Source: Geosporobacter subterraneus DSM 17957 (GTDB taxonomy: Bacteria > Bacillota > Clostridia > Peptostreptococcales > Thermotaleaceae). From it: a stretch of 37,129 nucleotides of DNA. Numbering within the stretch: position 1 is the first letter of the stretch; every line of letters begins with the position of its first letter. The position numbers and the translations under genes are program-made. The stretch lies in the NCBI RefSeq assembly GCF_900142145.1, contig NZ_FQZV01000038.1, forward strand, positions 1-37,129, in the 5' to 3' direction. The notes under the pieces are model-generated. The model had not been told where the DNA came from. It did not search any database and worked only from the letters and a program-made list of their open reading frames with translations. This document shows, piece after piece, positions 15,409 to 22,453 of the stretch.

Positions 15409-15636
15409 TCTTAATAATTCGTCCAGTTTTCTTTTGTCAAACCCTTGAATAATCTCTTGATCTACCATGATCACCGGAACCCCCATGAATCCTTTTGCCA
15501 TCAGTTCCTTTCTGGCAGATACATCCTTTGAAACATTTCGTTCTTCAAACTCTACTCCAATGGATCTAAAATAGTTTTTTGCTTCTCTGCAGTAAATGCA
15601 GGAATCGCTGGAATATATAACAACATTTTTATCCAT
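15406..15636 (-). CDS. Glutaredoxin-like protein
   Basis: A 76-residue thioredoxin-fold protein with the redox motif CIYC (residues 13-16) after VVIYSSDS, the cis-proline segment GVPVIMVDQEIIQGFDKRKLDELL and no signal peptide. This matches the small glutaredoxin/NrdH-like (YruB) type common in Clostridia, which lack glutathione and probably couple to thioredoxin reductase or low-molecular thiols. It is the last gene behind the hesB-like gene and the 4Fe-4S membrane protein. A GGAGGAA site precedes the ATG. Confidence 0.88.
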   Translation of the reverse strand: MDKNVVIYSSDSCIYCREAKNYFRSIGVEFEERNVSKDVSARKELMAKGFMGVPVIMVDQEIIQGFDKRKLDELLR

Positions 15637-15669
15637 ATTTCATTCCTCCCTAATATGAATTATTCTATT

Positions 15670-16179
15670 TTATGCAGCATGGTCCTGATTGGTTTGCTTT
15701 CCTTGAGTATTTGCCTTCTGAAAATCCCGTATCAGTCCTGTAGCATGACCCATAGGGCATACAATACACCAGCTTCTAGGCTTATAGATAATCCCCATGA
15801 AGACTCCCAAAACCAGGGAAACGGTCATTAGCCTGAATATAGCAAAGCTTATTGCCTGAACATCAAAGCCTGCATGGTATATAGATATACTAAACATCAA
15901 AAGCATCAACCCCAGCAGCAGATTCTTTGTCTTTTTTCCCTTCATAAATGAAGGCATCTCATTTTCAAAGCTCAACCGCTGTAAAAACTTCCCTAACAGA
16001 GAACCTCTAGGGCAGTACTTTGAACAGTGGATCTTACCTCTACCCCTTATGGCATGATAAATTGGCGTGCCCATGCAGATGAAGCCTAAAAGTCCGAAAC
16101 GAATATCTAGGATTGAAAGTACTAAAAATGCTACTAAAAGAACCCAGGACCAACCTTGATGTGATTTGATCTTTGCCAT
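15670..16179 (-). CDS. 4Fe-4S membrane protein, NapH-like
   Basis: A 169-residue polytopic protein with about four membrane segments (near 10-30, 32-45, 82-103 and 108-130). Two cysteine clusters face the same side: KIHCSKYCPRGSLLG after the second segment and SWCIVCPMGHATGLI near the C-terminus. This is the architecture of NapH/RdxA/CcoG-type electron-transfer proteins in a reduced form with no ferredoxin domain. It may move electrons between the membrane and the cytosolic proteins of its operon. An AAGGAG site precedes the start; the gene begins 29 bases after the hesB-like gene. Confidence 0.72.
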   Translation of the reverse strand: MAKIKSHQGWSWVLLVAFLVLSILDIRFGLLGFICMGTPIYHAIRGRGKIHCSKYCPRGSLLGKFLQRLSFENEMPSFMKGKKTKNLLLGLMLLMFSISIYHAGFDVQAISFAIFRLMTVSLVLGVFMGIIYKPRSWCIVCPMGHATGLIRDFQKANTQGKQTNQDHAA

Positions 16180-16208
16180 TTTTTACTCCTTCCTAATATC
16201 TATAATCG

Positions 16209-16514
16209 TCAACAAGAGGACCCTCCGATGCCGGGTATAATACGAAAACCCTTGTTAAACCACCCATCTGAATACTCAATGGTAAAACCCTGAAATTGCT
16301 TTAATAAATCTCTGTCTACTATGAAATTAATCCCGTTTACTTCTTCCAGATAGTCTTGATTTTCGTCCTTTACCTCTTCCAAGGCAATCCCAAATACGGG
16401 ACCTCCTCATCCAAAGCCCTTTACAAAAATCCTTGTATAAATGTTCTCTTCTTTTTTATTTTGCAGTTGTTGTCTGATCATTTCCCCAGCCTTTTCCGCA
16501 ACGTGAATACCCAT
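16209..16514 (-). CDS. HesB/IscA-like selenoprotein with in-frame UGA (Sec36)
   Basis: Reading from the ATG at 16514 (AGAAAGGAG site upstream) gives 101 codons interrupted only by a UGA at 16409-16407. The protein runs MGIHVAEKAGEMIRQQL, then IYTRIFVKGFG-U-GGPVFGIALEE, and after another 50 residues ends WFNKGFRIIPGIGGSSC. The residue before GGP is the first conserved cysteine of A-type Fe-S carriers, and HesB-like selenoproteins with Sec at this place are known. The reading frame after the UGA keeps family features to the C-terminus, which argues against decay. It heads an operon with the 4Fe-4S membrane protein and the glutaredoxin. Alternatives are a nonsense mutation or a sequencing error. 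Confidence 0.8.
16366..16409 (-). promoter_or_regulatory. Possible bacterial SECIS element after the UGA
   Basis: In the RNA just after the UGA, two hairpins can be drawn. One is CCC-GUAUUU-GGG close to the codon. The other is CCUU-GGAAGAGGUA-AAGG with a GG in its loop about 27 bases after the UGA, inside the range for bacterial SECIS loops. By eye I cannot tell which, if either, binds SelB. Confidence 0.35.
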
Positions 16515-16530
16515 GATTATTCTCCTTTCT

Positions 16531-16552
16531 ATATCCCCTCCCCAGGGGGTAT
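16531..16552 (-). promoter_or_regulatory. CsoR/CstR-type operator dyad before the hesB-like operon
   Basis: Plus strand ATATCCCC-TCCCCA-GGGGGTAT, a dyad with 7 of 8 matching positions per arm. GC-rich blocks inside AT flanks (ATACCCC/GGGGTAT) are the style of operators for CsoR-family repressors, which sense copper, persulfide or formaldehyde. It lies just downstream of the promoter and before the start codon. Confidence 0.5.
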
Positions 16553-16562
16553 TTCTAATATT

Positions 16563-16591
16563 ATAGTATTCTTTTTTACTACAAATGTCAA
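16563..16591 (-). promoter_or_regulatory. Promoter of the hesB-like selenoprotein operon
   Basis: On the minus strand TTGACA (16591-16586) and TACTAT (16568-16563) are 17 bp apart, directly upstream of the dyad at 16531-16552. Confidence 0.7.
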
Positions 16592-16689
16592 TAGTTTATA
16601 ATAATTTTTTCAGATTTGTTTTTTGGAAGATTCCTAGCACGTTATACATAATATTTGGTCCAAAATATAGGAAGAATACGACGTAAGGC

Positions 16690-16948
16690 GGAACCACGGG
16701 GGCGTGGTTCCCTACCATTGAAATATGTCATTCATGCGTAATGGCGGGTTTCCATGCCCGCCATTGGGTTTTGAACCTGATTGGGCCTGAGACCCAACCC
16801 TACTTTATCATCCTCATAAAGCTGTCACCCTGAGCGGAGCGAACGGGTCTAGAATTTTAAAGGTCAGATCCTTCACTCCGTTCAGGATGACAAATCATAA
16901 AGCGGGTTGCAGGAATCTTGCTGCCCGGGTGGACAGGGTCCTCCACCC
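16690..16948. repeat. Second cluster of intergenic hairpins
   Basis: Stretch 16600-17140 has no gene. It holds stem-loops GGAACCACG/CGTGGTTCC (16690-16711), ATGGCGGG/CCCGCCAT (16741-16764), TTGGG/CCCAA (16781-16797) and GGGTGGA/TCCACCC (16927-16948), three of them followed by CCTAC or CCCTAC. These share the design, though not the stem sequence, of the hairpins at 51-415 and 3370-3427. Confidence 0.6.
16823..16892. repeat. Long imperfect hairpin repeat
   Basis: Arms 16823-16850 (TGTCACCCTGAGCGGAGCGA) and 16866-16892 (AGATCCTTCACTCCG to GGATGACA) form an imperfect inverted repeat. The arm sequence is the same type as the interior of the MITE at 3438-3633 and the hairpin at 17022-17091. Confidence 0.65.
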
Positions 16949-17021
16949 CTACAACCTAATTCCAATACATATTTGGACGGGCGAACAATGTGCACCCCTA
17001 CATCCCTCACTATCATAGAGA

Positions 17022-17091
17022 TGTCATCCTGAACGCAGTGAAGGATCTTTGGTTTCTGTTTTAAAGATCCTTCGTTTCACTCAGGATGACA
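17022..17091. repeat. Long hairpin repeat, best-preserved copy
   Basis: TGTCATCCTGAACGCAGTGA followed by AGGATCTTT pairs with AAAGATCCTTC and CTCAGGATGACA over nearly 30 bp, separated by GGTTTCTGTTTT. It is the most regular of the three copies in the window. Confidence 0.7.
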
Positions 17092-17140
17092 ACCATATAG
17101 AACCGTACTATGACGCATTTATCTATGACTGTGAACTATA

Positions 17141-17171
17141 CAAAAAAGAGGCCTCATTTACAGTGCCTCTT
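17141..17171 (-). terminator. Terminator overlapping the stop of the coiled-coil gene
   Basis: On the minus strand AAGAGGC and GCCTCTT pair around 12 bases and run into TTTTG. The upstream arm lies inside the last codons of the gene. Confidence 0.65.
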
Positions 17172-18096
17172 CGATCATTTTATTCTTTTCTTTTTCTTTA
17201 TCCCATAGCTTTTTCCTAGTTTCCGACAATTCCTGCCGAAGCCTATTGATGACCCCCTCAATACGGGTAAGCATTTCTTGAACGGTTTCCAATGACTCAC
17301 CGATCTTTTGCTGAACTACAAAATCAGAAATCAACCCATCGAAGAAATAATCAGCAAAGGTAGCAAAGCTTCCGATTTCTATGTTAAAGTCCATATAATC
17401 CCCTATATCTGTCAATTCCCGCTGAAACCTCCGAAGCATAGATTGTACTGCATTCATTTGTGCCCTGGCATCATCGATTCGAGAGTGCTTCGCCATGGTT
17501 GCGATCAACCCGCCTCCCAGGATATCACATGTACCCCAGCCCTTTGCTGCCTGTAGGGTTTCCTCTACGCTGTATAATAATCGTACTGCCTCGGAACCGG
17601 CAGCCTCAGCTTCTTCCAGTTCCCTGATAAAGTTCTCCAACCGCGATTTTTCTTCCGTAATCTCAATGAGCTTTAGGGCAAAATGCTCATTTTTTTTCAA
17701 GAACTCAAGTTTTTGATTGATGATTTTCTTATAATCCATATCCAGATGTCCCATGTTTTGAATCTGATTTTCCAATTCAAATATATATATATTCAGATTG
17801 GCAATCCCATGATCTACCTCGTCGTACTTCAGCTTCTGCGCTAAAAACTCCCGTCTCTCTTTTTCAACACATTCTTTTTTATCTCCTATCAGACTGTGTA
17901 TTAAGTTGGTTAAGGATAAACTCTCTATTCTATCTAAATCCTTTTTTTCCTTTTCCAGGTCTTTATAAAGCAATTCTCTTTTCTCCATCAATACAGCCAA
18001 TTCTTCCAAAGACTTTTCCAACAGTCTCTTCATCCGATCTCTTTCCAACAGTTTTTTTTTGATCTCTGCCAGATCATCATTTAATTGTCTCAGCAT
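17158..18096 (-). CDS. Coiled-coil protein of unknown function
   Basis: A 312-residue, charged protein with no signal peptide or membrane segment and no family I recognise. Heptad-like repeats rich in L, E and K run through residues 1-75 (LNDDLAEIKKKLLERDRMKR), 85-170 and 255-312 (LTRIEGVINRLRQELSETRKK). Between them (about 175-250) is a less charged part, GWGTCDILGGGLIATMAKHS and NIEIGSFATFADYFFDGLISDF. That part looks globular and may be the functional site. The ATG has a GGAGGG site. The next gene upstream (18239-18748) runs the same way 142 bases off with its own terminator, so this gene is probably transcribed alone. Confidence 0.7.
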   Translation of the reverse strand: MLRQLNDDLAEIKKKLLERDRMKRLLEKSLEELAVLMEKRELLYKDLEKEKKDLDRIESLSLTNLIHSLIGDKKECVEKERREFLAQKLKYDEVDHGIANLNIYIFELENQIQNMGHLDMDYKKIINQKLEFLKKNEHFALKLIEITEEKSRLENFIRELEEAEAAGSEAVRLLYSVEETLQAAKGWGTCDILGGGLIATMAKHSRIDDARAQMNAVQSMLRRFQRELTDIGDYMDFNIEIGSFATFADYFFDGLISDFVVQQKIGESLETVQEMLTRIEGVINRLRQELSETRKKLWDKEKEKNKMIEEAL

Positions 18097-18200
18097 TCTA
18101 TTCCCTCCTGCTGAATTACTTTTTCTCTGTCCCTTATAAAGCTATTATAGCATATATTTTTTCTTCTCTTTTTATGCCAAAAAATCTTTCTCTCTTCATC

Positions 18201-18238
18201 CAAAAAAAAAGAATAAAGTTCCTGCTGCGGCAGAAACT
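18201..18238 (-). terminator. Terminator downstream of the 18239 gene
   Basis: Stem AGTTCCTGC/GCAGAAACT with one mismatch and a 4-base loop, followed on the minus strand by TTATTC and a run of nine T. Confidence 0.75.
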
Positions 18239-18748
18239 CTATAGACTATATTGAAGTATTTCCATCATTTTCTTCGCTTTAAAAAGGGCATCCTTTATTT
18301 CTCTGCCTTTCTCTATCTGTAAAATTTCCATAATATCTGTGATGCTTTCAAGGTCTTCCATTACTTTTCTCGGATGAGATGTTCTATTTTTTAACCGATT
18401 GACCCGATCGTTTAGTATCAGTGCCTTGTCAATGCTTTCCCTGCTTTTTCCTCTCATATGTGGACGTATGGTTTCCAGCAGCTTTATAGGATTTCTATCC
18501 TGCACTGTCTGTGTATAAACCTCCTCTTTGGCATATTCATTGTTGGCGTATTTGCTTAACCCATGGATAATATCTACTACATTCTCCGTTTTACTCAAAG
18601 CTTCCCGATGGGGCTGATTAAAATAAGGCTTTACAGACTTTAACAGAGCTGACATTCTATAGATCTCCTCGGAAGAAAGCTTGCCCATTCCCTCTCTATT
18701 TAGTAACATAAATAATAACAGAGGAATTATAATATTATTTTTTTCCAT
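18239..18748 (-). CDS. Hypothetical protein
   Basis: A 169-residue, mostly helical and basic protein not recognised. The N-terminus NNIIIPLLLFMLLNREGM is hydrophobic, and several amphipathic helices follow, such as SSEEIYRMSALLKSV and SITDIMEILQIEKGREIKDALF. The ATG at 18748 is chosen because GGAGGAT lies upstream; the longer reading from further upstream has no good site. It is divergent from the patatin gene with 213 bases between the two starts, in which I see no well-spaced promoter. Confidence 0.6.
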   Translation of the reverse strand: MEKNNIIIPLLLFMLLNREGMGKLSSEEIYRMSALLKSVKPYFNQPHREALSKTENVVDIIHGLSKYANNEYAKEEVYTQTVQDRNPIKLLETIRPHMRGKSRESIDKALILNDRVNRLKNRTSHPRKVMEDLESITDIMEILQIEKGREIKDALFKAKKMMEILQYSL

Positions 18749-18961
18749 ACGGATCCTCCATTCTTTCCTCCCGTGTCCTGTGATTTGCATATTCTATTTT
18801 CATAGTATGCATTTTCACATCCAATGGTGTAAGGAAAAATTTTGTGGTTCCACTGTGGGCAAAACCTAAATATTGCATATGATGATAGTATAATAGCGAT
18901 TATTGTAATTTGTATAAGGCATAGCTGTTTTATATAGCAGCAGGAAAGGAGGTCCTCTGTT

Positions 18962-19804
18962 GTGCCTAAACCTAAACCACTCTCACTCATCTCCCATATC
19001 AAAGATACCTCTTTGTTCCGAAAAAAGAATACAAAGGAGCTCAAAATCGGCTTGGCGCTCAGTGGCGGTGCTGTATGGGGAATTTCCCATATTGGTGTTT
19101 TAAAGGCCTTTGAAGATAATCATATTCCCATTTCCTTTATAGGAGGAACCAGTATCGGCGCACTCATTGGTGCCTTATACGCCGCTGGAATGACCGTGGC
19201 TGAACTGGAAAACCTGGCATTAAATACCCAGTGGAAGGATATATCCAAGCTCTCATTGCTATTCCGGGGCCTGTTGTCCAATGAACCCATGGAACAATAC
19301 ATTGAGAATTTAGTAGGCAATTTAACCTTTGATGACTTAAAAATACCTTTTCAAGCTGTAGCTGCCGACTTAATCACCGGTGAAGAGGTAATTTTAAAAA
19401 GCGGCAGACTTTCTGCTGCTCTTCGCGCTACTACCGCCATACCAGGAATATATCAACCTGTCCAAATTGAAAATAGAACTCTGGTAGATGGCGGCATTGT
19501 CAATAACGTCCCTATCCAGATGGTCAGAGACATGGGAGCAGATTTGGTTGTTGGCGTCAGCCTATCATCGGTGCTGAACAATTGGATTCCAAAGAACAGC
19601 CTGGAGGTAATCTTAAAATGTTATTCGATCATGCAGCAGAAATGCATATCGCGGGAGATGGTCCATGCGGATATCCCTATTCACATAGATATGACCAATT
19701 GCAGTCCCATTGATTTCTCCTGTGCCAAAACTTCCTATAACCGTGGATTGATAGCAGGCCTGATGGCAGTGGATCAAATCCAAGCCAAAAGAAAAGATGG
19801 GTAA
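18962..19804 (+). CDS. Patatin-like phospholipase family protein
   Basis: A 280-residue serine hydrolase of the patatin/RssA type. The oxyanion segment SGGAVWGISHIGVL (34-47), the nucleophile elbow GGTSIGAL with Ser64, and the partner Asp176 in LVDGGIVNNVP form the expected catalytic dyad. No signal peptide is seen, so it is probably cytosolic and may act on membrane lipids or thioesters. The start is a GTG at 18962 behind a strong AAAGGAGGT. It is a single gene convergent with the two-component genes; a weak hairpin (AAACC/GGTTT near 19823-19837) lies between them. Confidence 0.87.
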   Translation: MPKPKPLSLISHIKDTSLFRKKNTKELKIGLALSGGAVWGISHIGVLKAFEDNHIPISFIGGTSIGALIGALYAAGMTVAELENLALNTQWKDISKLSLLFRGLLSNEPMEQYIENLVGNLTFDDLKIPFQAVAADLITGEEVILKSGRLSAALRATTAIPGIYQPVQIENRTLVDGGIVNNVPIQMVRDMGADLVVGVSLSSVLNNWIPKNSLEVILKCYSIMQQKCISREMVHADIPIHIDMTNCSPIDFSCAKTSYNRGLIAGLMAVDQIQAKRKDG

Positions 19805-19861
19805 GCCTAAAGTTTCAATATAAAACCTTTTAGGTTTCCCCATCTTATATCTTTCTCAAAA

Positions 19862-20887
19862 CTATGCAGACCTGCTTGCCCGGTATTCCATAGGCGTCAT
19901 TCCAACAATTTTCTTAAAAACCTTGCAGAAATAGTTGGGCTCGTTGTAGGAAAGCTCCAGGGATATATTCAGTATCGGCAGATCTGTATCCGATAGTAAT
20001 TCTTTTGCCTTCTCTATCTTTAGGTTGGTCACATAATGGGTAAAGCCTATTCCCAATTCTTTTTTTACAAGTCTGCTCAAATACTGAGGATTAAGATTTA
20101 CATAATCAGCCACTTCCTCAAGACTGATTCGATTTTGATAGTTTTTTTCCACATAATTCACTACGGCATTGATTTCGTCATTTCGCTCATAGAGCTTATT
20201 ATCAACAATTTCTTCAAAGATAGCTTTTAAAATCTCCTCTAACTCCGAGCGTGCTTTTTTAAACTCATAGATCTGAGAAAACTTTTTCGCAGCGTCATAC
20301 TTGTCTGCCTTCATCTTCTTTAAACCCATTGTCCCGGATATCTCCAGCATCTTATCTGCAATCCTTGCAGCTTTTTTTAGACTTTCGTCTTCATTTTCAA
20401 CAGAGGATGCTTCCAGACTGTCTAATAGAGCTTTGAGATTAATTTTAGCATCATTATATCTCCGTGACAAAATACTATTCATCAGCTTTTGTGTATCCAG
20501 GATGTTCTCTCTATGCTTGACCTTATGCTCATATTTCTTTATAATTGACACAATCTCTTCCGGTTTTGCTGGTTTTAATATATAATCATCAATCCCGATC
20601 TTCACTGCTTTATGGGCAAAATCAAATTCATCGTAAGCTGTTAAAATGAAGATGATTGTCTGGGGATACTTTTCTTTAATGATTTTACTGGCCTGTATCC
20701 CGTTAATTCCGGGGATCTTTATATCCATGAATATGATATCTGGTTTTAGTTCAGCGCAGAGTCTTACCGCCTCATCCCCCGACTCTGCTTGGCCTACAAC
20801 AGTGGCCTGGCTAAGTCCGTTTTTTATAATGATCTCTAAGGCTTTTCTTTCTAAATGCTCATCATCAACTAAAAGGATTCTACACAT
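19862..20887 (-). CDS. Response regulator, receiver plus AraC-type DNA-binding domain (YesN-like)
   Basis: A 341-residue regulator. The receiver (1-120) has ILLVDDEHLERKA, the phosphoacceptor Asp55 in DIIFMDIKIPG, TAYDEF and ILKPAKPEE. A helical linker follows. Residues about 235-341 form two helix-turn-helix units typical of AraC: SLEEVADYVNLNPQYLSRLVK and ILNISLELSYNEPNYFCKVFK, ending in the AraC signature GMTPMEYR. It follows the sensor kinase gene by 16 bases in the same operon, so it is that kinase's partner and the probable activator of the neighbouring pdu operon. Confidence 0.92.
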   Translation of the reverse strand: MCRILLVDDEHLERKALEIIIKNGLSQATVVGQAESGDEAVRLCAELKPDIIFMDIKIPGINGIQASKIIKEKYPQTIIFILTAYDEFDFAHKAVKIGIDDYILKPAKPEEIVSIIKKYEHKVKHRENILDTQKLMNSILSRRYNDAKINLKALLDSLEASSVENEDESLKKAARIADKMLEISGTMGLKKMKADKYDAAKKFSQIYEFKKARSELEEILKAIFEEIVDNKLYERNDEINAVVNYVEKNYQNRISLEEVADYVNLNPQYLSRLVKKELGIGFTHYVTNLKIEKAKELLSDTDLPILNISLELSYNEPNYFCKVFKKIVGMTPMEYRASRSA

Positions 20888-20903
20888 TCCTTATTCATTC
20901 TCC

Positions 20904-22142
20904 TTATGCATCCATTGTTTTAGGAATAGAAATGATAATCGTTGTACCCTTCCCTAATTCACTTGAAATCTCTATATCATAAAGCACACCAAAACAGTGA
21001 ATCAATCTTTTTCTCGCATTTCGAATACCAATACCCGTAGATGCGTTGCTGTAGCTGCTGGCTCTCTGCATATTTAAAATTTCTGCCAGACGATCTTCCG
21101 GTATTCCTATACCATTATCTATAATCTTCATGATGATCCTGTTTTCTTCTGCGTATCCCTTAACATAAATTCGACCTTCTCCCAGCTTCGGCTCTAATCC
21201 ATGGTTGATGGCATTCTCAACAAAGGGCTGCAAAATCATAAATGGTATTCTGTAATTTCGGATTTCATCCTCGATTTCCATCTCATACCTCAGCCGGCTT
21301 CCAAACCTGATGGACTGTATCTTTAGATATCTTTCGATATGCAGAACCTCTTCTTCCAGGGCAACCAACTGATTCATATTTTTCTTTAGCGTATAGCGCA
21401 GCATTTCTGCAAAGGCAAAAACGATTTCCTGCGTCCTTTGGGCATCTTCGATCAGAGCCAGTCTTCCGATGGTGTTTAAAACATTGAATAAAAAGTGAGG
21501 GTTTACTTGTGACTGCAAAGCTCTCAATTCAGAGTCTTTGAGTGCCTTTTCCAAATCAGTTCTGGCTTTCATTTCCTCCATTAATGCGATGTTTTTCCTA
21601 TTTAGTTCCTCTTGTATAATATTAACACTGCCTCTTTCTGCAATATAATTGGCAATTACAAACATCATGTGGGCTGCAGCTTCCACCTTTTCATAGGGCT
21701 GCGGCACAATTTCATTAAAAGCTTCTACAACCTGAGGGTTTGCTTTCCAGCTGGTGATGGGTTTTACAATATTTTCTAATTCAATATCATCTTCCTCGAT
21801 GATCTTGGTTTGCCCTGCCAAAATAGCACCTCTATAATGTCCATCTACAATAATAGGCACAGAGAGATCCACGAGTCCTGTATGGCATCTATAGATATAG
21901 GGTTTTGCGATTCTTGCAGCCTCTAATCCGCCCCTGGCATCACATTGGTAGCAGCCGTCTCTGCATTTTGCATCCTGACGGATCAGCTTGCAAAACTTTG
22001 AAAAGTTACTGTACTTGCTTATAGGGTTTCCTTTGTAGTCAACAACTACCGCGGCCATGCCTGTTGATTGGGCAAATTTGTCTAGGATTTCTTGCAGTAT
22101 CTCCATATCTATAAAATCGCTTAGCAGGAATTGATCCTTCAT
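20904..22142 (-). CDS. Sensor histidine kinase with N-terminal PocR domain
   Basis: A 412-residue cytosolic kinase with no membrane segments. Residues about 10-165 form a PocR sensory domain (FAQSTGMAAVVVDYKGNPI, then the cysteine-rich CRDGCYQCDARGGLEAARI and RCHTGLVDLSVPII). This domain takes its name from the Salmonella PocR regulator of propanediol and B12 genes and is thought to bind small diols or similar ligands. A coiled linker (170-205) leads to a LytS/YesM-type kinase core with His216 in LQSQVNPHFLFNVLNTIG, then FVENAINHGLEP and GIGIGIRNARKRL-type ATP-binding motifs. It is the first gene of the two-gene system with its own promoter, beside the pdu operon. Confidence 0.92.
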   Translation of the reverse strand: MKDQFLLSDFIDMEILQEILDKFAQSTGMAAVVVDYKGNPISKYSNFSKFCKLIRQDAKCRDGCYQCDARGGLEAARIAKPYIYRCHTGLVDLSVPIIVDGHYRGAILAGQTKIIEEDDIELENIVKPITSWKANPQVVEAFNEIVPQPYEKVEAAAHMMFVIANYIAERGSVNIIQEELNRKNIALMEEMKARTDLEKALKDSELRALQSQVNPHFLFNVLNTIGRLALIEDAQRTQEIVFAFAEMLRYTLKKNMNQLVALEEEVLHIERYLKIQSIRFGSRLRYEMEIEDEIRNYRIPFMILQPFVENAINHGLEPKLGEGRIYVKGYAEENRIIMKIIDNGIGIPEDRLAEILNMQRASSYSNASTGIGIRNARKRLIHCFGVLYDIEISSELGKGTTIIISIPKTMDA

Positions 22143-22200
22143 GGTTATACCCTCCCCCTATTTCTACCATATTCATTGTTTTTAGCTATAGTTTCTATAG

Positions 22201-22229
22201 ACTATATCGAAACAAGTGCCAAATTTCAA
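22201..22229 (-). promoter_or_regulatory. Promoter of the kinase/regulator operon
   Basis: On the minus strand TTGAAA (22229-22224) and TATAGT (22206-22201) are 17 bp apart. Right after the -10 come two CTATAG palindromes separated by AAA, which could be a binding site. Region 22143-22453 holds this promoter and the pduT terminator and no gene. Confidence 0.65.
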
Positions 22230-22386
22230 TGGTATTTACTATAAATAGCCATAATACTTCATATTTCTACTTATATTAAATCTTATCATATGGGATAGAA
22301 TTATACAAATATTCTTATGATAAGTTGAGCGGATAGATAGATTCTATAGGACCGACACATCTTTTACATAGTTGTAGAAGGATAGG

Positions 22387-22421
22387 CAAAAAGGAGCTAG
22401 CCCTATTATTCAGGCTGCTCC
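22387..22421 (-). terminator. Terminator of the pdu operon after pduT
   Basis: On the minus strand GGAGC-AGCC pairs with GGCT-A-GCTCC (one bulged base) around a 10-base loop, followed by TTTTTGCC. It lies 30 bases beyond the pduT stop. Confidence 0.8.
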
Positions 22422-22453
22422 AGAATTTGTTGTTTATTAAGTTCATATAGCAG

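Noticed and set aside
16209-16514. hesB-like pseudogene
   Set aside because: Only one stop interrupts the frame, it is UGA at the exact cysteine position known for Sec in this family, and the rest of the frame is intact with a promoter and ribosome binding site.
16356-16601. Plus-strand frame of 81 codons across the hesB-like region
   Set aside because: It lies opposite the hesB-like selenoprotein gene and its promoter and has no recognisable features.
19805-19861. Terminator between the patatin and response-regulator genes
   Set aside because: Only a weak 5-bp hairpin (AAACC/GGTTT) with a poor T-tail is visible.
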